Source: TMED23 sp964643045
GTDB lineage: Bacteria > Pseudomonadota > Alphaproteobacteria > Rhodospirillales > UBA2165
Reading direction: 5' to 3'
NCBI GenBank assembly: GCA_964643045.1
Contig: CAZXSC010000010.1
Span: 1-43,244 of the forward strand
Length of the DNA stretch: 43,244 nucleotides
Shown here piece by piece: positions 33,945 through 42,318 of this stretch. Made by a program: the position numbers and the translations under genes. Within the stretch, counting starts at the first letter, position 1; each line of letters opens with the position of its first letter. The notes beneath the pieces are model-generated. The model saw only the letters and a list, made by a program, of their open reading frames with translations, did not search any database and was not told the DNA's origin.

Positions 33945-34895
33945 TTATTTCGTAAAAATTGTCCCAGAATTTCCTTTTAACGCATCAAATAAATTCTCTG
34001 GATTCGTGATAACTCCCATTTCGCCGCCTTTTTCAAGAAAATTTACCATCGCCAGAATTTTCGGAGCCATGGTTCCGGGGTCAAAATGGCCTGAAGCCCA
34101 TAATTCACGTGCACGGTCAAGTGTTATATGATCTAGCCATTTTTCTTTTGGCGTTTTGAAATCAATCGCAACACGATCAACATCTGTGGTAATAATAAAA
34201 GCATCGGCATTTAAGGAACTAGCAAGAAGACCAGAGGAAAGATCTTTGTCAATAACTGCTTCAACACCAACAAGATATTTCTTTTCGTTTTTGATAACTG
34301 GTATGCCACCACCACCGCATGCTACAACAACGTAACCGCTCCGTAACAAAAGATTTATTTGTTGTAATTCTAAAATTTCCTGAGGCGCCGGGGATGGGAC
34401 AACCCGCCGCCAGCCCCTCCCAATATCATTCCTTACAGTCCAGCCGAGTTCCTTGGCACGCTTATCCGCTATCTTTTTATGTAGTTGCGGACCAATTGGC
34501 TTGGTAGGTTTGTTAAATGCCGGATCATCAAAATCAACAAGCACTTGGCTAACAACAGCTATTGCTTTTTTCTTCAACCCTCGTTTAACAAATTCGTTAT
34601 GAAGAGCGCGCTGAAACATATACCCTAGAGCCCCCTGAATATCAGCATCAGCATAATCCATTGGTACGGGAGCAACTTCATTTATAGCTATTTCTGAGCG
34701 CCTCAAAATATAACCAACCTGAGGACCACTTCCATGAGTCAGAACAACATTCCAACCGGCCTCTAATATGTCAACAACTCGCTTAACTGCATTAACAGCG
34801 GCTTCATACTGATCTGAAATTGCTTGGTGATCAGCATCTACTATCAGGGAATTGCCGCCGATGGCAACAACAACTATTTTTTTTTGAATCCCCAT
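33945..34895 (-). CDS. arcC: Carbamate kinase
   Basis: A 316-residue amino-acid-kinase-fold enzyme that makes ATP from carbamoyl phosphate and ADP (or the reverse). VVVAIGGNSL opens the fold, LTHGSGPQVG lines the phosphate site, VVACGGGGIPV is the second glycine-rich loop, and DKDLSSGLLA and HFDPGTMAPK are family motifs. No arginine deiminase or ornithine carbamoyltransferase is nearby. It instead sits with an amidohydrolase/permease cluster and a DapA-like gene, which suggests catabolism of a carbamoylated or ureido compound. GGAG lies eight bases before the ATG. Confidence 0.95.
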   Translation of the reverse strand: MGIQKKIVVVAIGGNSLIVDADHQAISDQYEAAVNAVKRVVDILEAGWNVVLTHGSGPQVGYILRRSEIAINEVAPVPMDYADADIQGALGYMFQRALHNEFVKRGLKKKAIAVVSQVLVDFDDPAFNKPTKPIGPQLHKKIADKRAKELGWTVRNDIGRGWRRVVPSPAPQEILELQQINLLLRSGYVVVACGGGGIPVIKNEKKYLVGVEAVIDKDLSSGLLASSLNADAFIITTDVDRVAIDFKTPKEKWLDHITLDRARELWASGHFDPGTMAPKILAMVNFLEKGGEMGVITNPENLFDALKGNSGTIFTK

Positions 34896-34943
34896 GGCTA
34901 AACTCCGCCGCAGTATATGCGTATAAAACTAATTGCTTAGAGG

Positions 34944-34973
34944 ATCATAACAAGGCTTTGGTGAAATAGACAA
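34944..34973 (-). promoter_or_regulatory. Putative promoter of arcC and the DapA-like gene
   Basis: On the minus strand TTGTCT (34973-34968), an 18-base spacer and TATGAT (34949-34944), about 50 bases upstream of the arcC start. Together with the terminator behind the permease gene it suggests arcC starts a separate transcription unit. Confidence 0.5.
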
Positions 34974-35170
34974 TAGGCGCTCCAGTGATACCTGTGCCAA
35001 CTTACTCAACATTAGAGTTTTACTGCAATTATAAACGAGATCTAAACAATAATCCCATTCGTCGACTGAAGATTACAGACGCGTTTAAAACCGACTTTAA
35101 TCCTGCTTGTAAATTCATCAACTGCCACACCAAACCAATCAACAAAGCGGCATGATTCTGCAAGTTTATT

Positions 35171-35214
35171 AAAAAAAGTCTGGGCTAATTCAATAAGATT
35201 GTTCAGCCCAGACT
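35171..35214 (-). terminator. Intrinsic terminator after the NCS2 permease gene
   Basis: On the minus strand AGTCTGGGCT (35214-35205) pairs perfectly with AGCCCAGACT (35186-35177) over 10 bp, followed by a run of T down to 35171. It lies 12 bases after the permease stop codon. Confidence 0.92.
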
Positions 35215-35225
35215 ACGTTTTTAAG

Positions 35226-36761
35226 TTACTCCTCCGCCGGAGAAAGCTCCATTTTTGTGAAGCCAAAGCAAATAACGGCCATGATGACATAACTCAATGC
35301 AATCATTGGTGACACAGCCATGCCAACTGCAGGACCATGAATAAACCCAAAGAAAGCTAAAATAGCACCTATGAGACAAAAGACCCCAGCATTATTCGGC
35401 TTTCGATCAATTAACATTACAACAATACCGCCAAAAATCAGCCCTGTTATAATGGCACCACCACCTAATGCCTCTAAGCCTTTATAAAGCACTCCATTTT
35501 GAGCAAGCTTTCCCATACCAACAGCCCCCGCATTTGTACCCGCAGCACCAAGAGCACCATCTATTAACGTTTTTGCCCAAGCTGCCAAATGAGGCACAAA
35601 TGCAAAGATAACCGCAGGTGCATGATTGGATGGCGTCGCCTGGAAAGCCTGAGCTCCTATCAATGCTCCGATATAGAGCAAAATAGGAATAATTGCGACG
35701 ACAGGGATCAGGTCCAGCAACAAGGAAACAATACTCAACCAAGTCAATACAAGTACCATGATACCGGTCGCAATTGAATAACCTATCTTACCACCGATTG
35801 ATTTCCAGCCTGGATGGCCAATATAAACAGCATTAGCAAATGGACTACCGAGTAATGTACCAACAAGACTAATACCACCCTCAGCCATCAGCGTTTCCTT
35901 AACGCTGTACTCGTCACCAGCTGCAGACGCGCTTTCGACATTATCCATGGCCTCAATAAAATCATAAACACCGAAAGGTATGGCGGTTACAACGATAAAG
36001 GCTAGAAATTCAAATCCGGAAAATACGTGGCCGAAAGCAGGTAAAGGTATTGAAAATCCTATATTTCCCAAGGAATTCTGTACAGCCGCCGGGTTCATAC
36101 CACCAAAACCCCAACCAAATATATAACTTAGCCAAGCTAATATAGTTCCGACCGCAATAGCGACTAAACCACCAGGCAATTTACCAGGATATTTAACGCC
36201 ACCATACCAGGCTCCTAAAATAATAATTAGGGAGATCAATCCGATTATAGGTGTTTCAAAAATCTCCATTGCCGGTCTAAGTGAAATAAAAGTTATCGAA
36301 ATACCAGCCAAAGTTCCCAGTAAAGCGGCACGCGGTGTCAAACGGCGAATAGTTGGAGCTACAAATGCACCGGCGAAAAGTACAATTCCTTCTATGAACA
36401 CCCAAGCCAAACCTGCTTCCCACGCTTTTATTGGGTCTTTGGTTTGAATGGCAATTGGCAGCATAATAACAAAAACCACAATAAACATATGTGGTACGCT
36501 TGGGCCGGATGGCAGTGCCGTTACATCTGACCTTCCGGACTTTTCAGCTAGTCTCTTAGCCATTAACGCATAATAAATATTACCCAAAAACAGCATCAGG
36601 CCAACTGCTGGTAAGATGTGCCCGAACAATATTGCATCTGGTATTTTTATTACATACTTCAAAAGCCCCGTTAGAACCAATAAGTTTACCAGGACATTGG
36701 TGCCAAGACCAAAAAACGCGTTGAGGTCACCCGGCGTCCACAAAGATGTTTTAGTGCTCAT
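35226..36761 (-). CDS. NCS2-family permease (xanthine/uracil/AzgA-like)
   Basis: A 511-residue polytopic inner-membrane transporter with about 12-14 hydrophobic helices. Typical NCS2 features include the N-terminal ALPSGPSVPHMFIVV stretch, glycine-rich helices, PFGVYDFIEAMDNVESASAAG in the substrate-binding half, and LLGSPFANAVYIGHPGWK. NCS2 members import purines, uracil or related N-heterocycles by proton symport. It is downstream of the amidohydrolase and a small domain protein, so the imported compound may be their substrate or precursor. ATG at 36761 follows GGGAG by eight bases; a GTG just upstream is possible. Confidence 0.88.
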   Translation of the reverse strand: MSTKTSLWTPGDLNAFFGLGTNVLVNLLVLTGLLKYVIKIPDAILFGHILPAVGLMLFLGNIYYALMAKRLAEKSGRSDVTALPSGPSVPHMFIVVFVIMLPIAIQTKDPIKAWEAGLAWVFIEGIVLFAGAFVAPTIRRLTPRAALLGTLAGISITFISLRPAMEIFETPIIGLISLIIILGAWYGGVKYPGKLPGGLVAIAVGTILAWLSYIFGWGFGGMNPAAVQNSLGNIGFSIPLPAFGHVFSGFEFLAFIVVTAIPFGVYDFIEAMDNVESASAAGDEYSVKETLMAEGGISLVGTLLGSPFANAVYIGHPGWKSIGGKIGYSIATGIMVLVLTWLSIVSLLLDLIPVVAIIPILLYIGALIGAQAFQATPSNHAPAVIFAFVPHLAAWAKTLIDGALGAAGTNAGAVGMGKLAQNGVLYKGLEALGGGAIITGLIFGGIVVMLIDRKPNNAGVFCLIGAILAFFGFIHGPAVGMAVSPMIALSYVIMAVICFGFTKMELSPAEE

Positions 36762-36829
36762 CACAGAAACTCCCTATTTGTTTGAAGACACTTCCCATTA
36801 TTTCTATCTAATTTTAAACAATTAAATTC

Positions 36830-37507
36830 TTAACCATTTGTAATCGCTATAATAGCTGATTTTGAGTCTGATACCCAGCCAAAAATACCACCTTGCGCTT
36901 TTATCATATCAATACCAACCCGTTGAAATTCTGGAAAATAGCTCCCAACACAGTCCTCCAACACAATACATTCATAGCCACGATCATTGCCTTCACGAAC
37001 AGTTGTATGGACGCAAACTTCGGTTGTCACACCACATATGATTAGTGTCTTGATCCCTTTATTCTGGAGAATTAACTGCAAATCGGTTTCATAAAATGCA
37101 CCTTTTCCTGGTTTATCGATAACTGGCTCATTCGCAACTGGCGCTAATTCAGGTATTAGATCGTGTCCGATCTCACCACGGACCAGAATACGACCCATTG
37201 GGCCTTCATCACCAATCCCTATCTCTAGATTGCCTCGCGACAGCTTACTTGGCGGAGCGTCGGTTAAATCTGGTCGATGGCCTTCCCGAGTATGAATAAC
37301 TGTCATCGAGTTTCTCCTTGCAGCTTCAAGGATTTTTTTGCAGGGCTCAATCGTTTTTCTGAGAAGTGAAACGTCATTACCTAACATCTCTCCAAAGCCC
37401 TCCGGTTCAAGAAAATCCTTTTGCATATCAATAAGCAAAATGGCTGTTTTACTTAATTCAAACTTTAGTGGGTATGGGTCAGCTTTAATGCTTATTAATT
37501 GGGGCAT
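36830..37507 (-). CDS. Isochorismatase-family cysteine amidohydrolase, biuret-hydrolase-like
   Basis: A 225-residue cysteine hydrolase. The catalytic triad is Asp27 in LLIDMQKDF, Lys132 in IDKPGKGAF and Cys165 in GVTTEVCVHTT. Segments HTREGHRPDL (72-81), IGDEGPMGRILVRGE and ANDRGYEC-like GNDRGYEC, and the Gln205 in KAQGGIFG, resemble from memory biuret hydrolase (BiuH) more than RutB or nicotinamidase. It would split an amide such as biuret to allophanate and ammonia. It lies between a stand-alone allophanate-hydrolase-C-like gene and a permease gene on the same strand. N-carbamoyl amidase is the alternative. Confidence 0.85.
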   Translation of the reverse strand: MPQLISIKADPYPLKFELSKTAILLIDMQKDFLEPEGFGEMLGNDVSLLRKTIEPCKKILEAARRNSMTVIHTREGHRPDLTDAPPSKLSRGNLEIGIGDEGPMGRILVRGEIGHDLIPELAPVANEPVIDKPGKGAFYETDLQLILQNKGIKTLIICGVTTEVCVHTTVREGNDRGYECIVLEDCVGSYFPEFQRVGIDMIKAQGGIFGWVSDSKSAIIAITNG

Positions 37508-37580
37508 ATGCCTTTCTAACCTCTTTTTTTTCTATACTGACAAATTACTCTTTCTTTTCGATAAGTAATACGACAACTTA

Positions 37581-37964
37581 TTAACATTCATTTTTTGCTG
37601 CCACATATCTACGCCAATCTCCATACTCTGAAATATCTTTATGCCGCCCTTGGGCTATTTCCCGATCAAATAAGATACCTTCAACTTTCTGGCCATTCTC
37701 TAGTTTTACTTGGCCACAATAAAGGTTTGGCGGTTCACCCTTCTCTACTTTTTGCCAAATATCATCACTCATACGATATATTTCACCGGCCACTGCGACC
37801 CCGCCCTCTTCAACCTCGAACATACCTGGATGGATGTCATTAATGGAATAAAGACGGTAACATGGTTCGGTCACAAACTCACCCAGAAATTCAGCTCCAT
37901 CCAAATTCTTGTGAAGTTCAAAACCTCTCATTAAAGTCCCGTTAACAAATAATTCCTTGGGCAT
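37581..37964 (-). CDS. Stand-alone gamma-glutamylcyclotransferase-fold protein (allophanate hydrolase C-terminal-domain-like)
   Basis: A 127-residue protein starting MPKELFVNGTLMRGFELHKN. The YGTL-like FVNGTLMRG loop, the PCYRLYSINDIHPGMF strand and GGVAVAGEIYRM resemble the C-terminal domain of allophanate hydrolase (AtzF) and related gamma-glutamylcyclotransferase-like folds. In AtzF that domain processes the product of the amidase domain. Here the amidase domain is absent and the domain is free. It is the first gene of a likely operon with the biuret-hydrolase-like gene and the NCS2 permease, which fits a role in urea/biuret nitrogen use. Confidence 0.72.
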   Translation of the reverse strand: MPKELFVNGTLMRGFELHKNLDGAEFLGEFVTEPCYRLYSINDIHPGMFEVEEGGVAVAGEIYRMSDDIWQKVEKGEPPNLYCGQVKLENGQKVEGILFDREIAQGRHKDISEYGDWRRYVAAKNEC

Positions 37965-38001
37965 TTATTACTTTTCACTATTTATTCGACTACGCCCAAA
38001 G

Positions 38002-38031
38002 ATAGTAGAACAACGGTGAATACATTGTCAC
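38002..38031 (-). promoter_or_regulatory. Putative promoter of the small domain protein/amidohydrolase/permease operon
   Basis: On the minus strand GTGACA (38031-38026), an 18-base spacer and TACTAT (38007-38002), 38 bases upstream of the first start codon at 37964. Confidence 0.45.
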
Positions 38032-38219
38032 GGCAGAATAAAGGCGTTTTGGATATTTTATTGAGACACGCAGCTAATTTTGTTCTATCACCACGGTTTC
38101 TACTTTTCACCAATTTTGAATTGAATGAGTACCTCTATATTAATTTTCCATCGGTTATCTGTATTGAACTTTGCCTTTAATCTCCAAGATACACATCTCA
38201 GCAAGGTTCACGTTTCGAA

Positions 38220-38246
38220 TTGTATGTTCCGTGAATGCAGTATAAT
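38220..38246 (+). promoter_or_regulatory. Putative promoter of the BenE-family gene
   Basis: TTGTAT (38220-38225), a short 15-base spacer and a perfect TATAAT (38241-38246), 38 bases before the TTG start codon at 38285. Confidence 0.45.
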
Positions 38247-38284
38247 TTGGGTCCAGAATATCAATTGTCAGTCCTGAGGATACC

Positions 38285-39508
38285 TTGAATTTAGAACCAA
38301 TCCAACACCCCTTACCTACCTTAAATAATATCTGCAAAGATATATCCCTTATCCATATAAGCAATGCGATAATAGCATTTCTTTTTGCTGCTTCAGCACC
38401 AGTAGCTATTATGTTAGGCGTTGGCTTGAAAGGCGGCTTAACTGAATCGGACATGGCATCTTGGTTGTTTGGGTCATTTGTTCTAAATGGCTTCATAGGC
38501 ATATTTATTTCCTTATTCTACCGTCAGCCACTAGTCTTTTTTTGGACAATCTCAGGAACAGTTCTTGTAGGGCCGGCCTTGGAACACCTCAGTTTTCAAG
38601 AAGTTATTGGCGCATTTTACGGTACCGGATTTCTTTTACTTTTTCTTGGCTTAACAGGCTGGGTGAAAAAAATAATGTCTGTCCTCCCTATGCCTATTAT
38701 CATGGCGATGGTTGCAGGAGTTTTCCTAAATTTTGGTCTTGATTGGATAAGATCAATTGACCAAAACCCGTGGATTGCCGTACCAATGACAACGGCTTAC
38801 ATTGGGTTGTCCCTCAGCGTAACTTTATCTCGCCGCATACCGCCAATGATTGGTGTTCTCATAGTCGGTGTCATCGCGCTTTACTTTACTGGATCCTTTA
38901 AACCTGCAAGTGAATTTAGCTTAAGTATCTCGGGCCCTAACTTTTATGTGCCCGTATTTTCTTGGGGCGCTTTTTTTGAGTTGGTATTACCTTTAGCCGT
39001 TACTGTGCTCGCCGCTCAGAATGCACAGGGCATAGCTATCCTAAGCTCACGGGGGCACAACCCACCGGTCAATACAATCACCGCCGCATGTGGAATGGGC
39101 TCAATTATTTCGGCAATTTTTGGCGCAGTATCGACATGTTTGACTGGACCGGTGAATGCCATCTTATCGAGTGGAGGCAGGCGGCAGGAACAGTATGTCG
39201 CCGCGTTCGTTATTTGCCTTCTTGCGATTCTATTTGGTTTATATGCACCATTATTTACAAAACTTATGCTTGCCACGCCACCCGCCTTTATTTCAACCCT
39301 AGCGGGCCTCGCCTTACTTCGTGTTTTACAGGCCTCCTTCGTTGTATCTTTTAAAGGAAATTTTTCGCTAGGCGCATTGATCTCATTTCTAGTAACTATA
39401 GTGGATCAATCGATTTTTAATATAGGCGCACCATTCTGGGGACTTTTTTTTGGGCTGGCAACATCTTGGTTACTTGAAAAAGATAACTTTTCTCACTCCG
39501 ATCGTTAA
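38285..39508 (+). CDS. BenE-family transporter (benzoate/H+ symporter-like)
   Basis: A 407-residue membrane transporter with about 11-12 helices. SWLFGSFVLNGFIGIFISLF, the RQPLVFFWTISGTVLVGPAL segment and LAAQNAQGIAILSSRGHNPP are characteristic of BenE proteins. Family members are annotated as benzoate symporters but share a fold with NCS2 carriers, so the cargo here is open. The start is a TTG at 38285, chosen because TGAGGA lies five bases upstream and the first helix would otherwise be lost. Its stop codon shares the bases TTAA with the stop of the converging class II aldolase gene. Confidence 0.88.
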   Translation: MNLEPIQHPLPTLNNICKDISLIHISNAIIAFLFAASAPVAIMLGVGLKGGLTESDMASWLFGSFVLNGFIGIFISLFYRQPLVFFWTISGTVLVGPALEHLSFQEVIGAFYGTGFLLLFLGLTGWVKKIMSVLPMPIIMAMVAGVFLNFGLDWIRSIDQNPWIAVPMTTAYIGLSLSVTLSRRIPPMIGVLIVGVIALYFTGSFKPASEFSLSISGPNFYVPVFSWGAFFELVLPLAVTVLAAQNAQGIAILSSRGHNPPVNTITAACGMGSIISAIFGAVSTCLTGPVNAILSSGGRRQEQYVAAFVICLLAILFGLYAPLFTKLMLATPPAFISTLAGLALLRVLQASFVVSFKGNFSLGALISFLVTIVDQSIFNIGAPFWGLFFGLATSWLLEKDNFSHSDR

Positions 39509-40299
39509 TCCGCAACATCGGGTTGTTCCCGTAATAGTCGATCAGCCCAACTATAGAACTGTCCAATAACGACACCTTCACTCAACAAAAAGTCATGAGC
39601 CTCTGATGCATATTCATCTTTTACTGCCTTTATGTCTCCAACGCTCTCCGCTAATAATTGAAGTCGGGCTGCGCGTTCAAACTGTATTGCCAAATAGACA
39701 GCCGTTTCCAAATTTTTTCCAGTCGTCATCAGGCCGTGATTTGCAAGTAATAAAGACGTCTTTTCACCCAGTGCCTCAGATATAAGTTTACCCTCCTCAT
39801 CGGCGAGAGGTACACCAGGCCATTCGGGTAGAAATGCACAATCATTATAAAACATGGCTGCATCCATATGCGCCACTGCTAATTCTTTACCCGTCATCGC
39901 TAGAGCTGACGCGTAAGGTGGGTGGGTGTGAACAATAGCGTTAATATCTGGCCTTGCTTTATACACCCAAAGGTGGAACCGCACAGCGGGATTAGGGATC
40001 CCATTACCTTCAACAACGTCTAAATTATCATTAAAACGAACGACTGTATTTTGAGTAAGATTAGCGAATCCACCCAATAGTTGATTTGTCCAAAAAGTAT
40101 TATTCCCTGCCCGAACCGTAACTTGACCTGCCAACGTCTGGCCGTGCCCCTCAATTGCCAATTTACGGCAACTTAACGCAATTTTTAGCTGAGTTGACCA
40201 ATTTCGATCGGCAACGCTTCTAAGTATTTGCTCCTCGATAGAAACCGAAGCCGAAACATTTTCTTCATCAAAGGAGGTATCGCCGTTACTGTTTTTCAT
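39505..40299 (-). CDS. Class II aldolase/adducin-family protein
   Basis: A 264-residue zinc-dependent-aldolase-like protein. The metal-binding histidines are His124 and His126 in IVHTHPPYA and His188 in LLANHGLM. The catalytic Glu of fuculose aldolase (in an S-S-E-W-x-F-H setting) corresponds here to Ala105 in NPAVRFH, so a simple aldolase reaction is doubtful; decarboxylase, epimerase or dehydratase activity is possible. I chose the ATG at 40299 because TGAGG lies six bases upstream, rather than a TTG at 40320. It stands alone upstream of the atp genes' 3' end, facing the BenE gene. Confidence 0.85.
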   Translation of the reverse strand: MKNSNGDTSFDEENVSASVSIEEQILRSVADRNWSTQLKIALSCRKLAIEGHGQTLAGQVTVRAGNNTFWTNQLLGGFANLTQNTVVRFNDNLDVVEGNGIPNPAVRFHLWVYKARPDINAIVHTHPPYASALAMTGKELAVAHMDAAMFYNDCAFLPEWPGVPLADEEGKLISEALGEKTSLLLANHGLMTTGKNLETAVYLAIQFERAARLQLLAESVGDIKAVKDEYASEAHDFLLSEGVVIGQFYSWADRLLREQPDVAD

Positions 40300-40407
40300 A
40301 AGTAACCTCATAGAACTCAAGTTCTGATTTTATAGCAAAAAGACATTTGCCTGTCCAACGTCAGTCTTTTAGATGAAAGATAAGTTACGCAAGAGCCAAT
40401 AGAAAAT

Positions 40408-40423
40408 CCATTTAAATAAATGG
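40408..40423 (-). terminator. Possible weak terminator after atpC
   Basis: On the minus strand CCATTTATTTAAATGG is a 7-bp AT-rich stem with a two-base centre followed by ATTTTC, 32 bases after the atpC stop. It is too weak to be sure of. Confidence 0.3.
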
Positions 40424-40454
40424 CCTGTCGCAAACATATTGCCGTAAATTGCAT

Positions 40455-40874
40455 TTAATGGTGTGTAGCATTCCTGCCAACAGCCTGAACCAGTGCTTCT
40501 GCAATAATAACCTCTCTGTTTACAGCCAATTCATCAGCTTCATTTGCATTTTCACGAGCTGCTACAAGTCGGGTTTCCGCTTCACTGATAGAAATATCAT
40601 TTAGATCGATCGCGGCTTCGGCCAAGACTGTACACCGCTCGGCATTGGCCTCAGCAAAACCACCTTCAACAAAAAGAGATTTGGTAATATTACCCTCGGT
40701 ATACATATCAATCACACCAGGACGTACGGTAGTTAAAACTGGTGTGTGACCAAATAAAACACCAAAATCTCCATCGCTACCAGGAACCACTACCATATCC
40801 ACATCTTCTGAAACAGCGAATGCCATTGGTGTTACTAGCTCAAATGCGACCTTTTTGTCAGCTTCATCGGCCAT
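40455..40874 (-). CDS. atpC: F1 ATP synthase subunit epsilon
   Basis: A 139-residue subunit of the central stalk that links the rotor and inhibits ATP hydrolysis. The N-terminal beta-sandwich carries VVVPGSDGDFGVLFGHTPVLT and GFAEANAERCTVLAE, and a C-terminal helical hairpin follows (AETRLVAARENANEADELAV). It starts two bases after the atpD stop and ends the operon, as usual. Confidence 0.96.
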   Translation of the reverse strand: MADEADKKVAFELVTPMAFAVSEDVDMVVVPGSDGDFGVLFGHTPVLTTVRPGVIDMYTEGNITKSLFVEGGFAEANAERCTVLAEAAIDLNDISISEAETRLVAARENANEADELAVNREVIIAEALVQAVGRNATHH

Positions 40875-40876
40875 TA

Positions 40877-42298
40877 CTATGCGGCCTCTTGTGCAATTTT
40901 TGAGGCTTTTTCAACAGCCTCTTCTATTGTTCCAACCATATAAAATGCCGCCTCTGGAAGGTGATCGTATTCACCCGCAACGATCCCCTTAAAGGCCTTA
41001 ATAGTATCTTCAAGAGGTACAAAAACTCCTGGAGTACCGGTAAAAATTTCAGCTACGTGAAATGGTTGACTTAGAAACCTTTGAATCTTGCGTGCTCGGG
41101 CAACGGTCTGTTTATCTTCTTCAGATAATTCATCCATGCCTAAAATTGCTATGATGTCTTGAAGGTTTTTATAAGTTTGTAGAACGCGTTGAACTTCGCG
41201 AGCTACTGTATAATGCTCCTCACCCACAATAGAAGCATCTAAAATCCTTGACGTTGAATCAAGTGGATCAACAGCTGGATAAATACCAAGCTCGGCAATT
41301 TGTCGGGACAACACGGTAGTCGCATCAAGATGCGCAAACGACGTTGCAGGGGCCGGATCGGTTAAATCGTCGGCAGGCACATATATAGCCTGAACCGAAG
41401 TAATTGATCCTTTGTGAGTTGATGTAATTCGTTCTTGCATAGCACCCATGTCGGTTGCCAATGTCGGCTGATAACCTACGGCAGAGGGTATTCTGCCCAG
41501 CAAAGCTGAAACTTCTGATCCCGCTTGTGTAAAACGAAAAATATTATCAACAAAGAAAAGTACATCCTGACCTTCTTGATCACGAAAGTATTCAGCTAAC
41601 GTTAAGCCAGATAGTGCAACGCGAGCACGGGCACCTGGCGGCTCATTCATCTGACCATAAACAAGTGCCGCTTTTGAACCTGACCCATCAAGTTGTATTA
41701 CTCCCGATTCAATCATTTCGTGATAAAGATCATTACCTTCACGAGTACGTTCACCAACACCAGCAAATACCGAATAACCACCGTGACCCTTTGCAATGTT
41801 ATTGATCAGCTCCATTATAATGACAGTTTTACCGACACCTGCACCACCAAATAGCCCAATTTTTCCGCCCTTTGGATAAGGCTCAATCAAGTCTACAACT
41901 TTGATACCTGTCACCAACACTTCCGTCTCCGTCGACTGATCATTGAATTCTGGCGCAGGGCGATGAATAGGCAACGTATTGCTACTGTCAATTGGCCCAC
42001 GCTCGTCAACGGGCTCACCAACAACGTTAAGAATACGCCCTAGCGTAGCGGGTCCAACTGGCATAACGATTGGCGAGCCCGTATCAAAGACCTCTGCACC
42101 ACGTACAAGACCGTCTGTGGTATCCATAGCAATGGTCCGAACTTGAGATTCACCAAGATGTTGAGCCACTTCAAGAACCAGCCGACTGCCCTGATTATCA
42201 ACCTCAAGCGCATTTAAAATTTGCGGAAGTTCTTCACCAAATTTAACATCTACCACTGCACCCATAATTTGGGAAACTCTGCCAATATTTTTAGACAT
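40877..42298 (-). CDS. atpD: F1 ATP synthase subunit beta
   Basis: A 473-residue catalytic subunit. The P-loop GGAGVGKT is at residues 151-158. GERTREGNDLY carries the catalytic Glu, and ALSGLTLAEYFRDQEGQDVLFFVDNIFRF includes Walker B (given here as family positions about 225-255). I chose the ATG at 42298, nine bases after AGGAG and giving the usual MSKNIGRV start; an ATG two codons upstream is possible. Order gamma-beta-epsilon matches the alphaproteobacterial F1 operon. Confidence 0.98.
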   Translation of the reverse strand: MSKNIGRVSQIMGAVVDVKFGEELPQILNALEVDNQGSRLVLEVAQHLGESQVRTIAMDTTDGLVRGAEVFDTGSPIVMPVGPATLGRILNVVGEPVDERGPIDSSNTLPIHRPAPEFNDQSTETEVLVTGIKVVDLIEPYPKGGKIGLFGGAGVGKTVIIMELINNIAKGHGGYSVFAGVGERTREGNDLYHEMIESGVIQLDGSGSKAALVYGQMNEPPGARARVALSGLTLAEYFRDQEGQDVLFFVDNIFRFTQAGSEVSALLGRIPSAVGYQPTLATDMGAMQERITSTHKGSITSVQAIYVPADDLTDPAPATSFAHLDATTVLSRQIAELGIYPAVDPLDSTSRILDASIVGEEHYTVAREVQRVLQTYKNLQDIIAILGMDELSEEDKQTVARARKIQRFLSQPFHVAEIFTGTPGVFVPLEDTIKAFKGIVAGEYDHLPEAAFYMVGTIEEAVEKASKIAQEAA

Positions 42299-42318
42299 AA
42301 CCATCAACTCCTGTTGAA

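Larger units (their letters stand above)
34896..35225. other. Intergenic region between arcC and the NCS2 permease gene
   Basis: These 330 bases hold the terminator that ends the permease transcript (35171-35214) and a putative promoter for arcC (34944-34973), both annotated separately. The middle, 34974-35170, shows no coding frame and no further structure I can support. Confidence 0.6.
37965..38284. other. Divergent intergenic region with a coding-like tail on the minus strand
   Basis: These 320 bases hold the putative promoters of the minus-strand operon (38002-38031) and of the BenE gene (38220-38246). In 38155-38284 the minus strand stays open and reads like a normal protein end (for example DILDPNYTAFTEHTIRNV and AEMCILEIKGK) before a stop at 38155. 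The frame continues upstream only as the antisense of the BenE gene, so it may be a gene remnant or chance. Confidence 0.5.

Noticed and set aside
38155..38502. 115-codon minus-strand frame as an intact gene
   Set aside because: Its first 70 codons are the antisense of the BenE gene start, which has its own ribosome binding site and expected first helix. Only the last 45 codons look protein-like, so I report those as a remnant candidate.
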